Positions 44,943 through 56,200 are shown, numbered from the stretch's first letter. The stretch is 64,000 nucleotides of DNA from Streptomyces sp. NBC_00289 (GCF_041435115.1 NZ_CP108046.1:1178001-1242000), one strand, 5' to 3'. Made by a program: numbers and translations. The notes: a model not told the origin generated them from the sequence alone.

Positions 44943-45102
44943 CTCCGGCCGACGTAGATTTCCGCGAGTTCAAAAGTGAGGTAGTCGACCGCGGACGGCG
45001 ACGAGGGTGGGCGTGCGATGGCCCTGGCCGTGGCTAGGACAGGCGCCCTGAGATGGGCTGCCGGATAGTGGATGCGTCGGAACCCTCAGGGATTGGACGC
45101 TC

Positions 45103-46926
45103 ATGGACCGCTATCCCCCCATAGCCAACCACGGTCTGGTGGGTGATCTGCAGACCGCGGCCCTGGTCTCCTCGCAAGGCGTGGTGGACTGGTTCTGCTC
45201 GCCGCGGTTCGACTCCCCCAGCGTCTTCGCCTCACTGCTCGATCACGAGCGTGGCGGGTACTTCCAGCTGGCACCGGAGCACTCGGACGTGTCGTGCAAG
45301 CAGCTCTACTACCCGGACACCGGCGTGCTCGTCACCAGGTTCATGTCGCCGGAGGGCGTCGGCGAGGTCATCGACTGGATGCCGGCGAACACCAGCCGCA
45401 CCCCCACCGACCGCCACAGCCTGATGCGAGTGATTCGTGTGGTGCGCGGAACCGTGCGGTTCGTCATGGAGTGCAGGCCACGGTTCGACTACGGCCGGGC
45501 CGACCACAAACTCGATCTGCGGTCCCAGGACGCCGTGTTCCGGAGCAACGGGATCGCGGGTCACCTGCAGACGACCTTTCCTCTGACGCGGGACGGGCAG
45601 GACGTGCAGGCGGCGGTCACTCTCGGAGTCGGCGAGTCGGCAGTCGCCGTCTTCACCACGTGCGCCGCCGACGGTGATGCCCCGCCTCCGATCACGGCCG
45701 ACAGCGTGACAGCGGGATTGTGGCGCGAGGTGGACTTCTGGCAGAAGTGGTTGCACACCTCCCACTACCGGGGGCGCTGGGGCGAGATGGTGAACCGCTC
45801 TGCCATCACGATCAAGATCATGACCTACCACCCCACCGGTGCGCCGGTCGCCGCCGCCACCATGGGTCTGCCGGAGCAGGTCGGCGGTGAGCGGAACTGG
45901 GACTACCGGTATTCGTGGGTGAGGGACGGGGCGCTCTCGGTGCGGGCCCTGCTCGACCTCGGGTTCGCCGAGGAGGCGTCGGCGTTCACCAAGTGGCTGG
46001 GCGATCGGATGCACGACCGGGCGGAGCTGCCGGGCGAGCGCCTGCAGATCATGTACCGGGTCGACGGGGACCCCTACCTGACCGAGGAGATCCTCGACCA
46101 TTGGGAGGGCTACCGGGGATCGAGTCCCGTCCGCGCCGGCAACGCCGCTGCCGACCAGCTGCAACTGGACATCTACGGCGAGGCCCTCTACGCGATGGCC
46201 GAGGGCATGGATGTCGGCGTGGAACTGGGTTACCACGGCTGGAAGGGGCTCGCCCGGACGCTGGACTGGCTGTCCGACAACTGGGATCGCCCGGACGAGG
46301 GTGTCTGGGAGACGCGCGGGGGACGCAAGGACTTCACGTTCAGCCGGGTGATGTGCTGGGTCGCCTTCGACCGGGGCCTGCGGCTGGCGACCGAGCTCAG
46401 CCGGCCCGCCGACATTCCACGCTGGCGCAACGCCCGTGACAGCATCCTGGAACAGGTGATGGAGAAGGGCTGGAGTCAGTCCGAGCAGGCGCTGGTGCAG
46501 CACTACGGCGGGGACGTCCTGGACGCCTCCCTCCTGCTGATCCCGCGCGTGGGGTTTCTCGCCGCGAAGAGTCCCGGCTGGCTGTCCACCCTGGACGCCA
46601 TGGAGCGCAAGCTCGTCTCGGACAGCCTCGTGTACCGCTACGACCCTGCCGCGTCCCCGGACGGCCTGCGCGGCTCGGAGGGCACCTTCAGCCTCTGCAC
46701 CTACCTCTACGTCGACGCCCTCGCCCGCGCCGGGCGTGTCCGACCGGCCCGCTACACCTTCGAGAAGATGCACACCTACGCCAACCACGTCGGCCTCTTC
46801 GCCGAGGAGATCGGCCCGAGCGGCGAGCAACTCGGCAACTTCCCGCAGGCCTTCACCCACCTGTCACTCATCATGGCGGCATCGACCCTGGACGAGGCCA
46901 TTGACCGGGAGCGACTGAACGGCTGA
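45103..46926 (+). CDS. GH15 family glycosidase (glucoamylase/trehalase-like)
   Basis: A 607-residue cytoplasmic enzyme. The N-terminal beta-sandwich begins YPPIANHGLVGDLQTAALVSSQGVVDWFCSP, standard for bacterial GH15. The (alpha/alpha)6 barrel has RNWDYRYSWVRDGALSV, DEGVWETRGGRKDFTFSRVM with the probable general acid Glu, and LFAEEIGPSGEQLGNFPQAFTHL with the catalytic base Glu. Actinobacterial members include acid trehalases and glucoamylases; which one this is cannot be told. ATG at 45103 gives the conserved MDRYPPI start, although the ribosome-binding site is weak. Confidence 0.93.
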   Translation: MDRYPPIANHGLVGDLQTAALVSSQGVVDWFCSPRFDSPSVFASLLDHERGGYFQLAPEHSDVSCKQLYYPDTGVLVTRFMSPEGVGEVIDWMPANTSRTPTDRHSLMRVIRVVRGTVRFVMECRPRFDYGRADHKLDLRSQDAVFRSNGIAGHLQTTFPLTRDGQDVQAAVTLGVGESAVAVFTTCAADGDAPPPITADSVTAGLWREVDFWQKWLHTSHYRGRWGEMVNRSAITIKIMTYHPTGAPVAAATMGLPEQVGGERNWDYRYSWVRDGALSVRALLDLGFAEEASAFTKWLGDRMHDRAELPGERLQIMYRVDGDPYLTEEILDHWEGYRGSSPVRAGNAAADQLQLDIYGEALYAMAEGMDVGVELGYHGWKGLARTLDWLSDNWDRPDEGVWETRGGRKDFTFSRVMCWVAFDRGLRLATELSRPADIPRWRNARDSILEQVMEKGWSQSEQALVQHYGGDVLDASLLLIPRVGFLAAKSPGWLSTLDAMERKLVSDSLVYRYDPAASPDGLRGSEGTFSLCTYLYVDALARAGRVRPARYTFEKMHTYANHVGLFAEEIGPSGEQLGNFPQAFTHLSLIMAASTLDEAIDRERLNG

Positions 46927-47003
46927 GCCTGGCAGCTGGTGCGGGCGCACCGCAGTGCGAGGGCCACCCGCTTTCGATGACCTGCCGGGCCGCCTGCGGT
47001 GTC

Positions 47004-48317
47004 CTAGCGGCCTGTCTCGCCGGGCGGCGCACCGGGCAGCGCGTCCCGGGCGGGACGTCCGCCGATGCCCTGGGAGTCGGCCGTCCGCGCCCTCGCGCGG
47101 CGGGGTGCGTCGGTGAACTCCCTGTCGACCGCGTCGTCGAGGAGGCCGAGCTCGGTCCGGAGAGCGGGCCCGCACGCGTCCGGCAGCGTCGCCAGGAGTC
47201 CTTCGAGAAGGGCCCGGAGCCGTCGGCAGACCTGGACGGAGGTCGCGCCGTAGTCACGGATCTCTGTGACGGCGAGGTCCAGGTAGCTCTCCCAGGGCCG
47301 GCCGGGCACCACGAGGCGCGGCCGGCCACGGTCGTCGGCGAGCACGTAGTGGCTGCGGGATCCGGCGCGTCCGACCTCGTGCAGGAACGCCTCGATGTGG
47401 TTCAACACCTGGACGGCTGTGGTGGGGTCGTTGACGGCCGGGGAGAGGGCGCGGATGGCGATGTCGACCAGGATGCGCAGAGCGAAGGCCGGGTCCTGCT
47501 CGATCGTTCGCTCCGTGCCGAGGGCGAGGAGGCCGGTCACCCGGCGTGGGTCGGGCGCGGACGCACCGCCGTGGATCTCGACGACAGTGCCGCCGGGTGG
47601 CACGAAGTCGCCGACCGAGGCGCCCAGTACGAGCACGCAGTCGTGCCTGGCCGCGAGCGCGACCAGGCCGGCAGCGTCGAACGCCTGGATGACGCCGCCG
47701 CGTTCCGACCGGATCCGGTTCACCGAGCGGGCCGTCGGCAGTGCCCCGTCGGGCACGTTCGTGCTCCGTACCCGCGCTGCCGCGTGGCCGAGGACCCGCT
47801 CGCCCAGACGTCCCACGATGTCGGCGATGGCCACCGGCCGCAGGTTGTGGGTGAAGCGGTTGAGGTAGATCAGCAGGAGCAGGAGGCTCACGGAGACGGC
47901 GATACCGGCCAGGGTCACGCCGAGGTTGGGCACGGAGTCGGCCTCGATGCTCCGCAGCAGCGTGTAGGCGAACGCGAAGGTGCCGGTGAAGGTGGCCAGT
48001 ACGGCCTTCTGCAGCCGGTCGCGGTACCACAGCCGCATGTAACGCGGTGAGAGGGTACCGGTGGCCTGCTGGATGACGAGGACGCCGATGGTGACGACGA
48101 ACCCGAGCAGAGCGATCATCGAGCCGACCACGGAGCTGAGGACGCTGCTCGCGGTCGACGCGGAATAGTCCCAGGTCTCCGGCAGCCAGGACGCCCCGTC
48201 GACGGCGGACGCCGCCTGGGCCAGGGCGACGCCGAGGACGAGCCCGAACAGCGGGACGATCCACAGACTCGCCTTGGCGTACTGCCGTAGCCGGAAGCGG
48301 GTGGCCCACGAGGTCAT
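47004..48317 (-). CDS. DUF2254 membrane protein
   Basis: A 437-residue predicted inner-membrane protein of the DUF2254 family. Four hydrophobic helices occupy the first 170 residues, including ASLWIVPLFGLVLGVALAQA and SSVVGSMIALLGFVVTIGVLVIQQATGTLSPR, whose end is highly conserved. The soluble domain has IRSERGGVIQAFDAAGLVALA and DIAIRALSPAVNDPTTAVQVLNHIE, also family hallmarks. Function is unknown. The ATG overlaps the stop of the antiporter gene (ATGA at 48314-48317), so the two are translated together. Confidence 0.92.
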   Translation of the reverse strand: MTSWATRFRLRQYAKASLWIVPLFGLVLGVALAQAASAVDGASWLPETWDYSASTASSVLSSVVGSMIALLGFVVTIGVLVIQQATGTLSPRYMRLWYRDRLQKAVLATFTGTFAFAYTLLRSIEADSVPNLGVTLAGIAVSVSLLLLLIYLNRFTHNLRPVAIADIVGRLGERVLGHAAARVRSTNVPDGALPTARSVNRIRSERGGVIQAFDAAGLVALAARHDCVLVLGASVGDFVPPGGTVVEIHGGASAPDPRRVTGLLALGTERTIEQDPAFALRILVDIAIRALSPAVNDPTTAVQVLNHIEAFLHEVGRAGSRSHYVLADDRGRPRLVVPGRPWESYLDLAVTEIRDYGATSVQVCRRLRALLEGLLATLPDACGPALRTELGLLDDAVDREFTDAPRRARARTADSQGIGGRPARDALPGAPPGETGR

Positions 48318-50071
48318 GCGGAGCCCAGGAGGACGGCGGTGTCGTCCGGCCGCGGTGCGATCTTGTGCGTCCCGGTGACCGGGGCCAGCTGGCCGTCGGC
48401 GCGGACGACGAACAGGATGTCGCAGTCCGCGGGGATCGGCCGGGATCCTGGCTGCACGCGGAAGCGGGCGCCCTGCCCGTAGCGAGCCGCCAGACGGTGC
48501 CGGACCAGTGCCTGGCCGAAGAGGATGTCGCCGCCGGTGTAGGGGGCGACCACGCCGTGGCTGTCGTGCGGCGGCCCCACCCGGTAGACCGGCCCCCGCA
48601 CGTTGTCCTTGATGACGACGGACGCCAGAGCGTTGAAGTCGTCGTCGTCGGTGAGCAGGAACACCGCCGTGACACCCTCCAGACGCGCTCGGGGGTTGGT
48701 CGCGGTCGCCAGCATCTCTCCGTGGGCGAGCTCGATTCCCGCCGCGGTGATCCGCTCGCGTTCCTCGTCGGCCCCGGCCCACATCAGCACATCGAGCCCC
48801 GTGGCTTCCAACGCCTTTCCGAGGTCGATGACCCACGGAGCCCCGCCCACCAGGAGCGGTCGTGTCCGCGCCGAGCGGACGACGCCCAGTTTCCGTGCCA
48901 CGGGCGCGGCGGTCAGGGCGTAGACCAGGACCGTCCCCACGATCACGAGGAACGTGATCGGCAGGATCTTGGACGCGCCGGGCAACCCCTTTTCCACCAG
49001 CGTGGCAGCGAACGCGGACGCGGTGGAGGCGGCGACGATGCCGCGGGGCGCCATCCACCCGATGAACCCCCATTCGCCCACGGTCAGATCGGAACCCCGG
49101 GCGGCGGCGTACGCGACGAGGGGCCGGACCAGGAGGACGAGAACGCCGATCAGGATCAGGGAGGGCACGAGCACGGGCACCACCGACGCGGGGGTGACGG
49201 CGGAGGAGATGGAGATGAACAGCAGGCCGATGATCATCTGGACCAGTGTCTCGAGGAAGGGCCTGCGAGCCGGCATGTCCAGGCCGGGGAGGTTGGTGAT
49301 CGCGAGTCCGGTCACGATGGCGGCGATGAGGCCGGTGTCGTCGCGGACGATGTCGCAGACCGCGGAGACGAGGATGACCGTCGCCAACTGGGCGAGGGTC
49401 CCGAGCGTCTCGCCGAGTCGCAGCTTGTGCAGCGCCAGCCACAGGATGACGGTGCCCACCGCACCGCCCGCGAGACCGACGCTCATGCTGAGGAGGAACT
49501 GGCCGATCTGGTAGCCCCGGCCGATGTCGATCTGGTGAGAGGTGGCGACGGCATGGAACACGACGGCTCCGAGGATGCCGCCGATCGGGTCGGTCAGTGT
49601 TCCTTCCCAGATCAGGATGCGTCGCACCTTCTCCGTGGGCCGGACGAATTCGAGCAGCGGGCCGACGACCGTGGGACCGGACACGACGAGGATCACGCCG
49701 ATCATCGCCGCCACCCGCAACGGGATGCCGAACAGGGCGGGCCCGAGGCCCGAGACGGCGAAGAAGGTGACCACGATGCCGATGATCAGCAGCCGTACGA
49801 CGACCGAGCGGGTCGGGCCGGTGAGGTTGCGCAGGTTCAGCCCGAGACCGGCGTCGTAGAGGATCAAGGCGACGGACAGCGATACCAGCGCGGGAAAGTC
49901 CGGGCCGACGAGCCGTCCGGGGTGGATGACGTCGGTGAGAGCGCCCGCCGTGAAGCCGACCGGCAGAAGGACGATCAGTGCGGGAACACCCAGCTTGTTG
50001 GCGAGGATCTGCGAGCCCGTGGCCAGAGCAACGGTCAGGGCGATGCCCCAGAGGATGTCCTCACCGGTCAA
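48314..50071 (-). CDS. CPA-type cation/H+ antiporter with C-terminal regulatory domain
   Basis: A 585-residue transporter. About twelve helices include LYDAGLGLNLRNL, VVSGPTVVGPLLEFV and LIWEGTLTDPIGGILGAVVF, the conserved Asp-containing core of CPA1/CPA2 antiporters. Residues about 400-585 form a cytoplasmic TrkA-N/RCK-like unit (VIDLGKALEATGLDVLMWAGADEE, FLLTDDDDFNALASVVIKDN). It exchanges Na+ or K+ for H+. TTG at 50071 is chosen because AGGAGG precedes it by 5 nt; GTG at 50092 lacks such a site. It is coupled to DUF2254 downstream, suggesting a joint role in ion or osmotic balance. Confidence 0.9.
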   Translation of the reverse strand: MTGEDILWGIALTVALATGSQILANKLGVPALIVLLPVGFTAGALTDVIHPGRLVGPDFPALVSLSVALILYDAGLGLNLRNLTGPTRSVVVRLLIIGIVVTFFAVSGLGPALFGIPLRVAAMIGVILVVSGPTVVGPLLEFVRPTEKVRRILIWEGTLTDPIGGILGAVVFHAVATSHQIDIGRGYQIGQFLLSMSVGLAGGAVGTVILWLALHKLRLGETLGTLAQLATVILVSAVCDIVRDDTGLIAAIVTGLAITNLPGLDMPARRPFLETLVQMIIGLLFISISSAVTPASVVPVLVPSLILIGVLVLLVRPLVAYAAARGSDLTVGEWGFIGWMAPRGIVAASTASAFAATLVEKGLPGASKILPITFLVIVGTVLVYALTAAPVARKLGVVRSARTRPLLVGGAPWVIDLGKALEATGLDVLMWAGADEERERITAAGIELAHGEMLATATNPRARLEGVTAVFLLTDDDDFNALASVVIKDNVRGPVYRVGPPHDSHGVVAPYTGGDILFGQALVRHRLAARYGQGARFRVQPGSRPIPADCDILFVVRADGQLAPVTGTHKIAPRPDDTAVLLGSA

Positions 50072-50399
50072 AGCGGTCCTCCTCCTCTTCACGCACGGGG
50101 ACCGTGAGATTGAACCCCGCGCACAGATCCCGCACCTGCCTATCGAACCCGGACACGGTTCCCGCCACCCCATCAGCCCCGTCGAGTCCTCGGTGGACCC
50201 ACAGACCACAGCCCAGGCTGGATATGCGCTGCCATGCGGGAGGCCCGGTCCGGATCTACGGTGGTGGGGAGCGCTACGCCTGCGGACACCCGGTGCTCCG
50301 CCATCTGTCCCGCCTCGGCGTAGGAAGCACACGGGAAAGGCGTCTGGCATGGCCACCCGGGCTATCCGACGGCCTCCGGGCCAGGCAGGAGGGCCATCG
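50072..50399. other. Divergent gap between antiporter and DUF2252 genes
   Basis: The 328 bases have no convincing gene or terminator. They must contain the promoters for both directions, but no clear -35/-10 pair was found. Confidence 0.4.
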
Positions 50400-51830
50400 A
50401 TGCCCGAGCATGCGACTACGGCGATGCGGATGATGCCGCACGCCACACCCGAGGATCGTGCGGCTCTCGGCAAGGAAGCCCGGCGCCGCTCGCCGCGCTC
50501 CGGACACGCCGAGTACAAACCCTCACCTCACCGACCGGACCCGCTGGCGATCCTGGAGGCGCAGTCCGCGACGCGAGTGCCGGAGCTGGTGCCGATCCGG
50601 TACGCCCGGATGAGCGAGTCGCCTTTCCGCTTCTACCGGGGCGCGGCGGCGATCATGGCGTCCGACCTGGCCGACACGCCCCGCTCGGGGATCACCGCCC
50701 AGCTCTGCGGGGATGCGCACCTGCTGAACTTCCGGCTGCTGGCCTCGCCGGAGCGGGATCTGATGTTCGACATCAACGACTTCGACGAGACCTTGCCGGG
50801 CCCCTGGGAGTGGGACGTCAAGCGACTGTCGGCGAGTTTCGTCATCGCCGCCCGGGCCAACGGCTTCGACGACGCCGAGCGTGCCCGCATCGTGAGCGGC
50901 ACCGTGCGCTCGTACCGCGAGGCGATGACGCGCTTCGCCGGCATGAGCAACCTCGACGTCTGGTACGCGAAGATCGACGCTGCCCGTCTCGAGACCCTCG
51001 CCATGGCCCAGCTCCACAAGCGAGGCCAGAAAAAGCTGTCCCGCGCCATGACCAAGGCCCGCTCCCGCGACGCCCTGCAGGTCTTCGGCAAGCTCACGCA
51101 TCTCGTCGACGGCCGGCCGATGATCGCGGCGGATCCCCCCTTGCTGACACCCATCGCCGACCTGTTGCCGGACACCGAGCGCGCCACCCTCCAGCGCCAG
51201 TTCCAGGGTCTCGTCGAGCGGTACGGTGCCACCCTTCCGTCCGACCGGCGCTTCCTCCTCGCCGACTACCGTCTGGCGGACGTCGCCCGCAAAGTGGTCG
51301 GAGTCGGCAGCGTCGGCACTCGGTGCTGGATCTTCCTCCTCCTGGGACGAGACGGTCAGGATCCGCTGTTTCTTCAGGCCAAGGAGGCCGACACGTCCGT
51401 GCTCGCCGAGCACGTCGGAGCCAGCCAGTACCGCAACCAGGGCGAGCGGGTCGTCTCGGGACAGCGGCTGATGCAGGCGGCCAGCGACATCTTCCTCGGC
51501 TGGGAACGGGTGGACGGGATCGACGGCAGACGCCGCGACTTCTACGTCCGCCAACTGCGCGACTGGAAGGGCATCGCGATGCCGGAGACGATGTCACCCC
51601 GGCAGCTGGAGGCGTTCGGCGGCATCTGCGGCCTCACCCTGGCCCGCGCGCATGCCCGATCCGGCGACCGGATCGCGATCGCCTCCTATCTCGGCAGCGG
51701 CGAGTCCTTCGACCGGGCCCTGGTGACCTTCGCGGAGTCGTACGCCGACCAGAACGAGCGCGACCATCAGGCACTGGTCGACGCGGTGCACGCCGGCCGG
51801 CTGCCCGCAAAGGAACTCCCGGCCGACTGA
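50400..51830 (+). CDS. DUF2252 family protein
   Basis: A 476-residue protein of the DUF2252 family, distantly related to protein-kinase-like/aminoglycoside phosphotransferase folds. Conserved segments are visible: FRFYRGAAAIMASDL, CGDAHLLNFRLLASPERDLMFDINDFDETLPGPWEWDVKRL (a kinase-like HxDxxxxN and DFD pattern), VGVGSVGTRCWIFLLLG and FLQAKEA. Function is unknown. ATG at 50400 has GGAGGG 7 nt upstream; an earlier ATG at 50349 adds an unconserved stretch. Confidence 0.9.
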   Translation: MPEHATTAMRMMPHATPEDRAALGKEARRRSPRSGHAEYKPSPHRPDPLAILEAQSATRVPELVPIRYARMSESPFRFYRGAAAIMASDLADTPRSGITAQLCGDAHLLNFRLLASPERDLMFDINDFDETLPGPWEWDVKRLSASFVIAARANGFDDAERARIVSGTVRSYREAMTRFAGMSNLDVWYAKIDAARLETLAMAQLHKRGQKKLSRAMTKARSRDALQVFGKLTHLVDGRPMIAADPPLLTPIADLLPDTERATLQRQFQGLVERYGATLPSDRRFLLADYRLADVARKVVGVGSVGTRCWIFLLLGRDGQDPLFLQAKEADTSVLAEHVGASQYRNQGERVVSGQRLMQAASDIFLGWERVDGIDGRRRDFYVRQLRDWKGIAMPETMSPRQLEAFGGICGLTLARAHARSGDRIAIASYLGSGESFDRALVTFAESYADQNERDHQALVDAVHAGRLPAKELPAD

Positions 51831-52061
51831 CGGACCCCATCCGGTGCTTCCGGTGACCCGCGCCGCTTCCTGACCCGCTGCCCGACCGGGCGTCCGGGGC
51901 CGCCTTCCCCACGGCTGTCGGACACGCGCCTGCCGACGGCGAGGACGGTGGCCGAGTGCGCCGTGTCCGACGGTCCGCGACAGGCAGTCCTTCTTCAGCC
52001 GCCTGCACCCGCGTCCGGCTGAGGCGGCACCGCTGGTCGTCACGGCTCACGAGGCGCACTG

Positions 52062-53069
52062 TCACGTCCACTTCGGCGCCTGTGCCTCTGTCCAGCCGTG
52101 TCGGACGGCGTGACCGCCGAGCTGCATCCGGGTCCGTACTCCGGCGATGTCCATGAGGCGGCGAAGGCGCCGGTGGAGTGTGCGCGGTGACAGGCCGAGC
52201 TGTGTCGCCGCCGTCAAGTCCGTCACGCCCGCCAGCAGGAGAGCGAGCAGCCTGCGGTCGAGGTTGGTGGGTCCCTCCGCACCGAGCTCGACGGTGGTCT
52301 CGGCCTCTTCGACGGTGGCCGAGAGTTCCAGCGGGTGGGCGGTGCGCCATACCGTCTCGAACAGCGTGTCCATCGCGTCCAGCAGGCCGCTGCGGTGGAG
52401 CAGCACCGCTCCGGGTTCGCCGGCCGGCGTGGTCGCGAGCGGGACGAGACCGAGTTCGGCGTCGGCCAGCATGAGCTTCATGGGCAGTTCGTCGGCGACG
52501 CGCAGCTGTACTCCGTTGCGCAGGGAATCGATCGCGTCGCCGATGATCCCGGGCTCCGCCAGGACGGCGCGGTCCAGCACCGCCCGGAACCGCACGCCGC
52601 GGCCGAGGGCCATGGGTTCGGCCGTGTTCTCCTCCGGGGGCAGGGCGATGAACGGTGCGGTGATGAAGGTGCGGACCTGCGTGCGGGCCGCCTGCTGTAC
52701 CTGGAGGTAGCGGTGGCGGATGGCGTCGACGCCCGTGACGACCTCGATCAGATCGACGATGCTGCTCGGGGTCATCGCCGCCCGGTGTTCCTCCGCGAAG
52801 GTCACCAGTGCGTGCTCGGCCGCGCGCAGCCCGTCCCGGCGCTGGCTGATGAGAGCGCCGAGGGCCATGGCGGGTGGCGCGGCGGTGAACTGCTCGTCGG
52901 CCGACCTGATCACCAGTCCCCACGCGACCAGGCGGGACAAGGTGCTGTCGACCTGAGGAGGCGTCAGGGCGAGCTGGTCCGAGAGTGTGACCGCGGTGGA
53001 GTTCGGTTGTCCGAGGAGTGCCCGGTAGACCCGCTCATCGTCTGGTTCGAGGCCCAGGACATCCAGCAT
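52062..53069 (-). CDS. TrmB-like / LuxR-HTH transcriptional regulator
   Basis: A 335-residue regulator with two DNA-binding regions. The N-terminus is a TrmB-type winged helix (LGLEPDDERVYRALLGQPNS and LTPPQVDSTLSRLVAWGLV), the middle is a sensor-like domain, and the C-terminus has a LuxR-type helix-turn-helix (LLAGVTDLTAATQLGLSPRTLHRRLRRLMDIAGV). This architecture is widespread in Streptomyces and often lies beside secreted subtilisins, as here (137 bases downstream of the S8 peptidase gene, same strand). ATG at 53069 gives the standard MLDVLGLEPDDE. Confidence 0.87.
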   Translation of the reverse strand: MLDVLGLEPDDERVYRALLGQPNSTAVTLSDQLALTPPQVDSTLSRLVAWGLVIRSADEQFTAAPPAMALGALISQRRDGLRAAEHALVTFAEEHRAAMTPSSIVDLIEVVTGVDAIRHRYLQVQQAARTQVRTFITAPFIALPPEENTAEPMALGRGVRFRAVLDRAVLAEPGIIGDAIDSLRNGVQLRVADELPMKLMLADAELGLVPLATTPAGEPGAVLLHRSGLLDAMDTLFETVWRTAHPLELSATVEEAETTVELGAEGPTNLDRRLLALLLAGVTDLTAATQLGLSPRTLHRRLRRLMDIAGVRTRMQLGGHAVRHGWTEAQAPKWT

Positions 53070-53166
53070 CGGCGACCGACTCTCTTCCGTTTGTCGCAGC
53101 GGTGAGAGTATGCGCCATGGTGCGAGATCTTGAATAGCCCCTGGTGGGAGCGGGTGTGAAGGGAGG

Positions 53167-53194
53167 GGTCCCGGGGAGTCGCCTCCCCGGGACC
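53167..53194 (-). terminator. Intrinsic terminator-like hairpin after S8 peptidase gene
   Basis: A perfect 12-bp stem (53167-53178 with 53183-53194) with loop TCGC lies 13 bases beyond the peptidase stop, separating it from the regulator gene. Confidence 0.82.
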
Positions 53195-53206
53195 GTCCAG
53201 TGCGGT

Positions 53207-56200
53207 TCATCGCAGGCCGTACGCCCGGATGATCTCGTTTCTGACCTCGAAGCCCCTGCTCGTCTCGGCGCTCGCGCGGACCGAGAGGAACCCGCCGGGC
53301 TTCTTGGCCGTCCTGAACGAACCGGTCCGGTAGCCGTCGGCGCCCTTGGTCAGGGTCACTTTCTGCCAGGTGGCGCCGTCGTCGTACGAAACCTCCAGCT
53401 TCACCGGCTTGACTGTGCCCGGCACGGTGCCGCCGTCCATCGACACCGGCTTGATCGCGAGCTTCTGGGCCGTGCCGGCTTTGATGTCGCCGTGGAGGTC
53501 CGACTCCAGCCGGTAGTTCAGGTTCAGCACCGAGAACGGTTCGAAGAAGTCGGAGTCCACGGTGTCGGACATGAAGGTCCACTCCGTGTGGGTGCGCGTC
53601 GACAGCCGGAAGACGTCACCGGGCCGCTCCGCGTCGAGGACGGCGCGGTAGGGCAGGTTGCCCGCCGGTACCTCCTGCCACTGCATGTCTCCGCTGTGCG
53701 GGTTGTCGTAGATCCGCTTCTTGCCCTGGAACACCTGGAGGTGGGACGGCGTCTCCCCCCAGGGCAGGTAGCCTCCGAGCCGCATGGTGTCGCTGGCGGA
53801 GGCCCACGCCTGGACGTTCCAGGTCATGTGGTTCTGCCAACGGGAGTTGTAGACACCGAAGGCCTCGCCCTGTCCGGGCCGTGTGGCCGGGGCGAACCAG
53901 TCCAGTCGGGTGGTGCTGTTCCTGGCGTAGGTGTTGTCGCCCGACACCATCGACCACGGCAGGGCTTCGTCGACGCCCTGTGTGTGGAACTCCCTCCAGA
54001 CCTGCCCCGGAGTGACCCATTCGGTTCGCGTGCCCGGATGCCACTCGGTCTCGGGAAGGTTGAACGACGGGCTGAGCGTGAAGTCGGACCGGTACCCTTC
54101 GGCCGTCCTGCCCTGTGTGGCCGAGTAGTAGCGGGCGTCGATCCGGGCGAGGTCGCGCTGTGACGGCTTGTAGACCAGGGCTCGGTTCGGCACCTGACCG
54201 GGGTAGTTCCGGGTCAGGTCGTAGACGAACGGCGTGTATGCGGTCTGCTTGACCGTCAGCTTCAGGATGCCGGACTTGGCCATCGCGACAAGGGTCTTGC
54301 CGGCGTCTCGGTGCACGGTGGCCACCGGGATCGGTGACGCGCCGACGTACTCCATCAGGGATCCGACACCGTCGTCGACCACGATCAGGGCCTTGGCGCC
54401 GGCCGCGGTCGCGGCCTCGGCGCGCTCCTGTGGCGACACCTCGTCGCTGCGCCTGACAACAACGATCTTGTTCTTGGCCCTGACGTTCTCGTACGCGGCC
54501 GCCGTGCCGTTGCCCGCATAGACGGCGTGCAGCCTGTCCGTCGCGGTGCCCAGTGCGCTGCCCGCCTGCACCAGGGTGTCGAAGCGGAGGCGTCCGCCCA
54601 GTGCGCTGAGGGCGAGCCGCGGCTCGCCCTTGCGCCAACGGGTCGTCAGGATGAACTCGCCCCGCTTCATCGGCTTCGTCGGCGCGACGTAGACGTCGTC
54701 GTAGGTCGGCGGGAGTACGTACGCGCTGCGGTAGTCGGTGTACGCGTCCTGACCCGTGTAGTGGACGTTGAAGTCGACCTTGCGCTGGCGGTCCTCGGTG
54801 CGCTGCGGCGCCTCGGTCTGCAGCAGTCGGGCCTTGCTCGCATCCAGCACCACATCCGCGGAGCCGTCCTTGAGCACGGTTTCCGGGTCGACCAGGACGG
54901 CCAGGCCCGAGCGGTCAGCCCGCTCGCCGGCCACGTCGAGGTACCCGGCGACGGTGTAGAGACCCGGTGCCATGCGCATGGTGGTCGAGCCTTCGACGTA
55001 CACGGACCATGGCCATACGTCACCGGCCAGGTTGACCGCGACCCATCCGGAGGCGGCCTTGCCGTCCCGGCCGACCAGCCTGATGTTCAGGTCGTAGCGC
55101 TCCTCCTCCTTGATCAGCCCCAGTGACGTGCGGGCCACCGGCTTTCCGGTGGCCGCGTCGGTGGCCGTCACGTAGCCGACGTGCCGGCCTGCCGAGGCGG
55201 ATCGCGGGTCGCCGGTCACCGGGACGGCGGCGGTTCCGCCCGCCGGGACGGTCACCTCGGTGGCACCGAGCGTGAACGGCCCGTCGCCGTTGCTCAGCGC
55301 CAGGTTCAGCGTGACATCGGAGGAACCGGTGTTCGTGAAGGTCAGGTCCTTCGTGACGGCGATATCGCTCGGCTCGTGCGGCCACGTGTGGTTGCCGAAG
55401 AAGAGCGACCCCGTACCGCGGACCGTGGCGCGCACCGCTGCGGCCACGTCGACGCGGCCGGTGCCCACCTCGTACGGCGAGTACGCGTCGTCCAGGCCCT
55501 TCGCCGTGCTCGTCAACTGTTCCTTGAGCTGCTGGCCGGTCCAGTCCGGGTGCTGCTGGGCGAGGATCGCCGCCGCGCCGACCACGTGCGGGGTGGCCAT
55601 CGAAGTGCCGCTGAGGGTGCGGTACAGACCCTCACCGCCGTCGGTCATGTCCTGCGAGCGTGCCGCGGTGATGTCCACCCCGGGAGCCGCGATGTCCGGC
55701 TTCATTCCACCGGAGGAGGCCAGGGGGCCGGTGCTCGAGAAGGACGCCAGCCGGTCCTGCTTGTCCGTTGCGGCCACGGTCAACGCCGAGGCGGCGGCGC
55801 CCGGGGCGGAGATGCTCTCCGGGCCCGCGTTGCCGGCCGCGATCACGAACAGCGTGCCGTACTGCGCGGACAGCGCGTCCACGGTCTGCGACATCGGGTC
55901 GCTGCCGTCCGTCGGGTAGGAGTCGCCGAGGCTCATGTTCACGACGTCGGCGCCGGACTCCGCGGCCCACTGCATGCCGGCCATGACCCAGGAGTCCTGG
56001 CCGTACCCCTCCGCGCCGCCGAGCACCTTGCCCACGTACAGGTCGGCGTCCGGCGCGACACCCTTGTAGTCGCCTCCGGAGGCGACGCCCGAACCGACGA
56101 TGGTGCCGGCCACATGGGTGCCGTGCCCGTTGACGTCGGTGACGCCCTCACCGGGCACGAAGCTGGCCGTGCCGTCGATCAGGCCGGCGAAGTCGGGGTG

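Noticed and set aside
48314..50518. Full 734-residue start for the antiporter
   Set aside because: The first 149 residues are Arg/Pro-rich and unlike the family; TTG at 50071 has a strong AGGAGG site.
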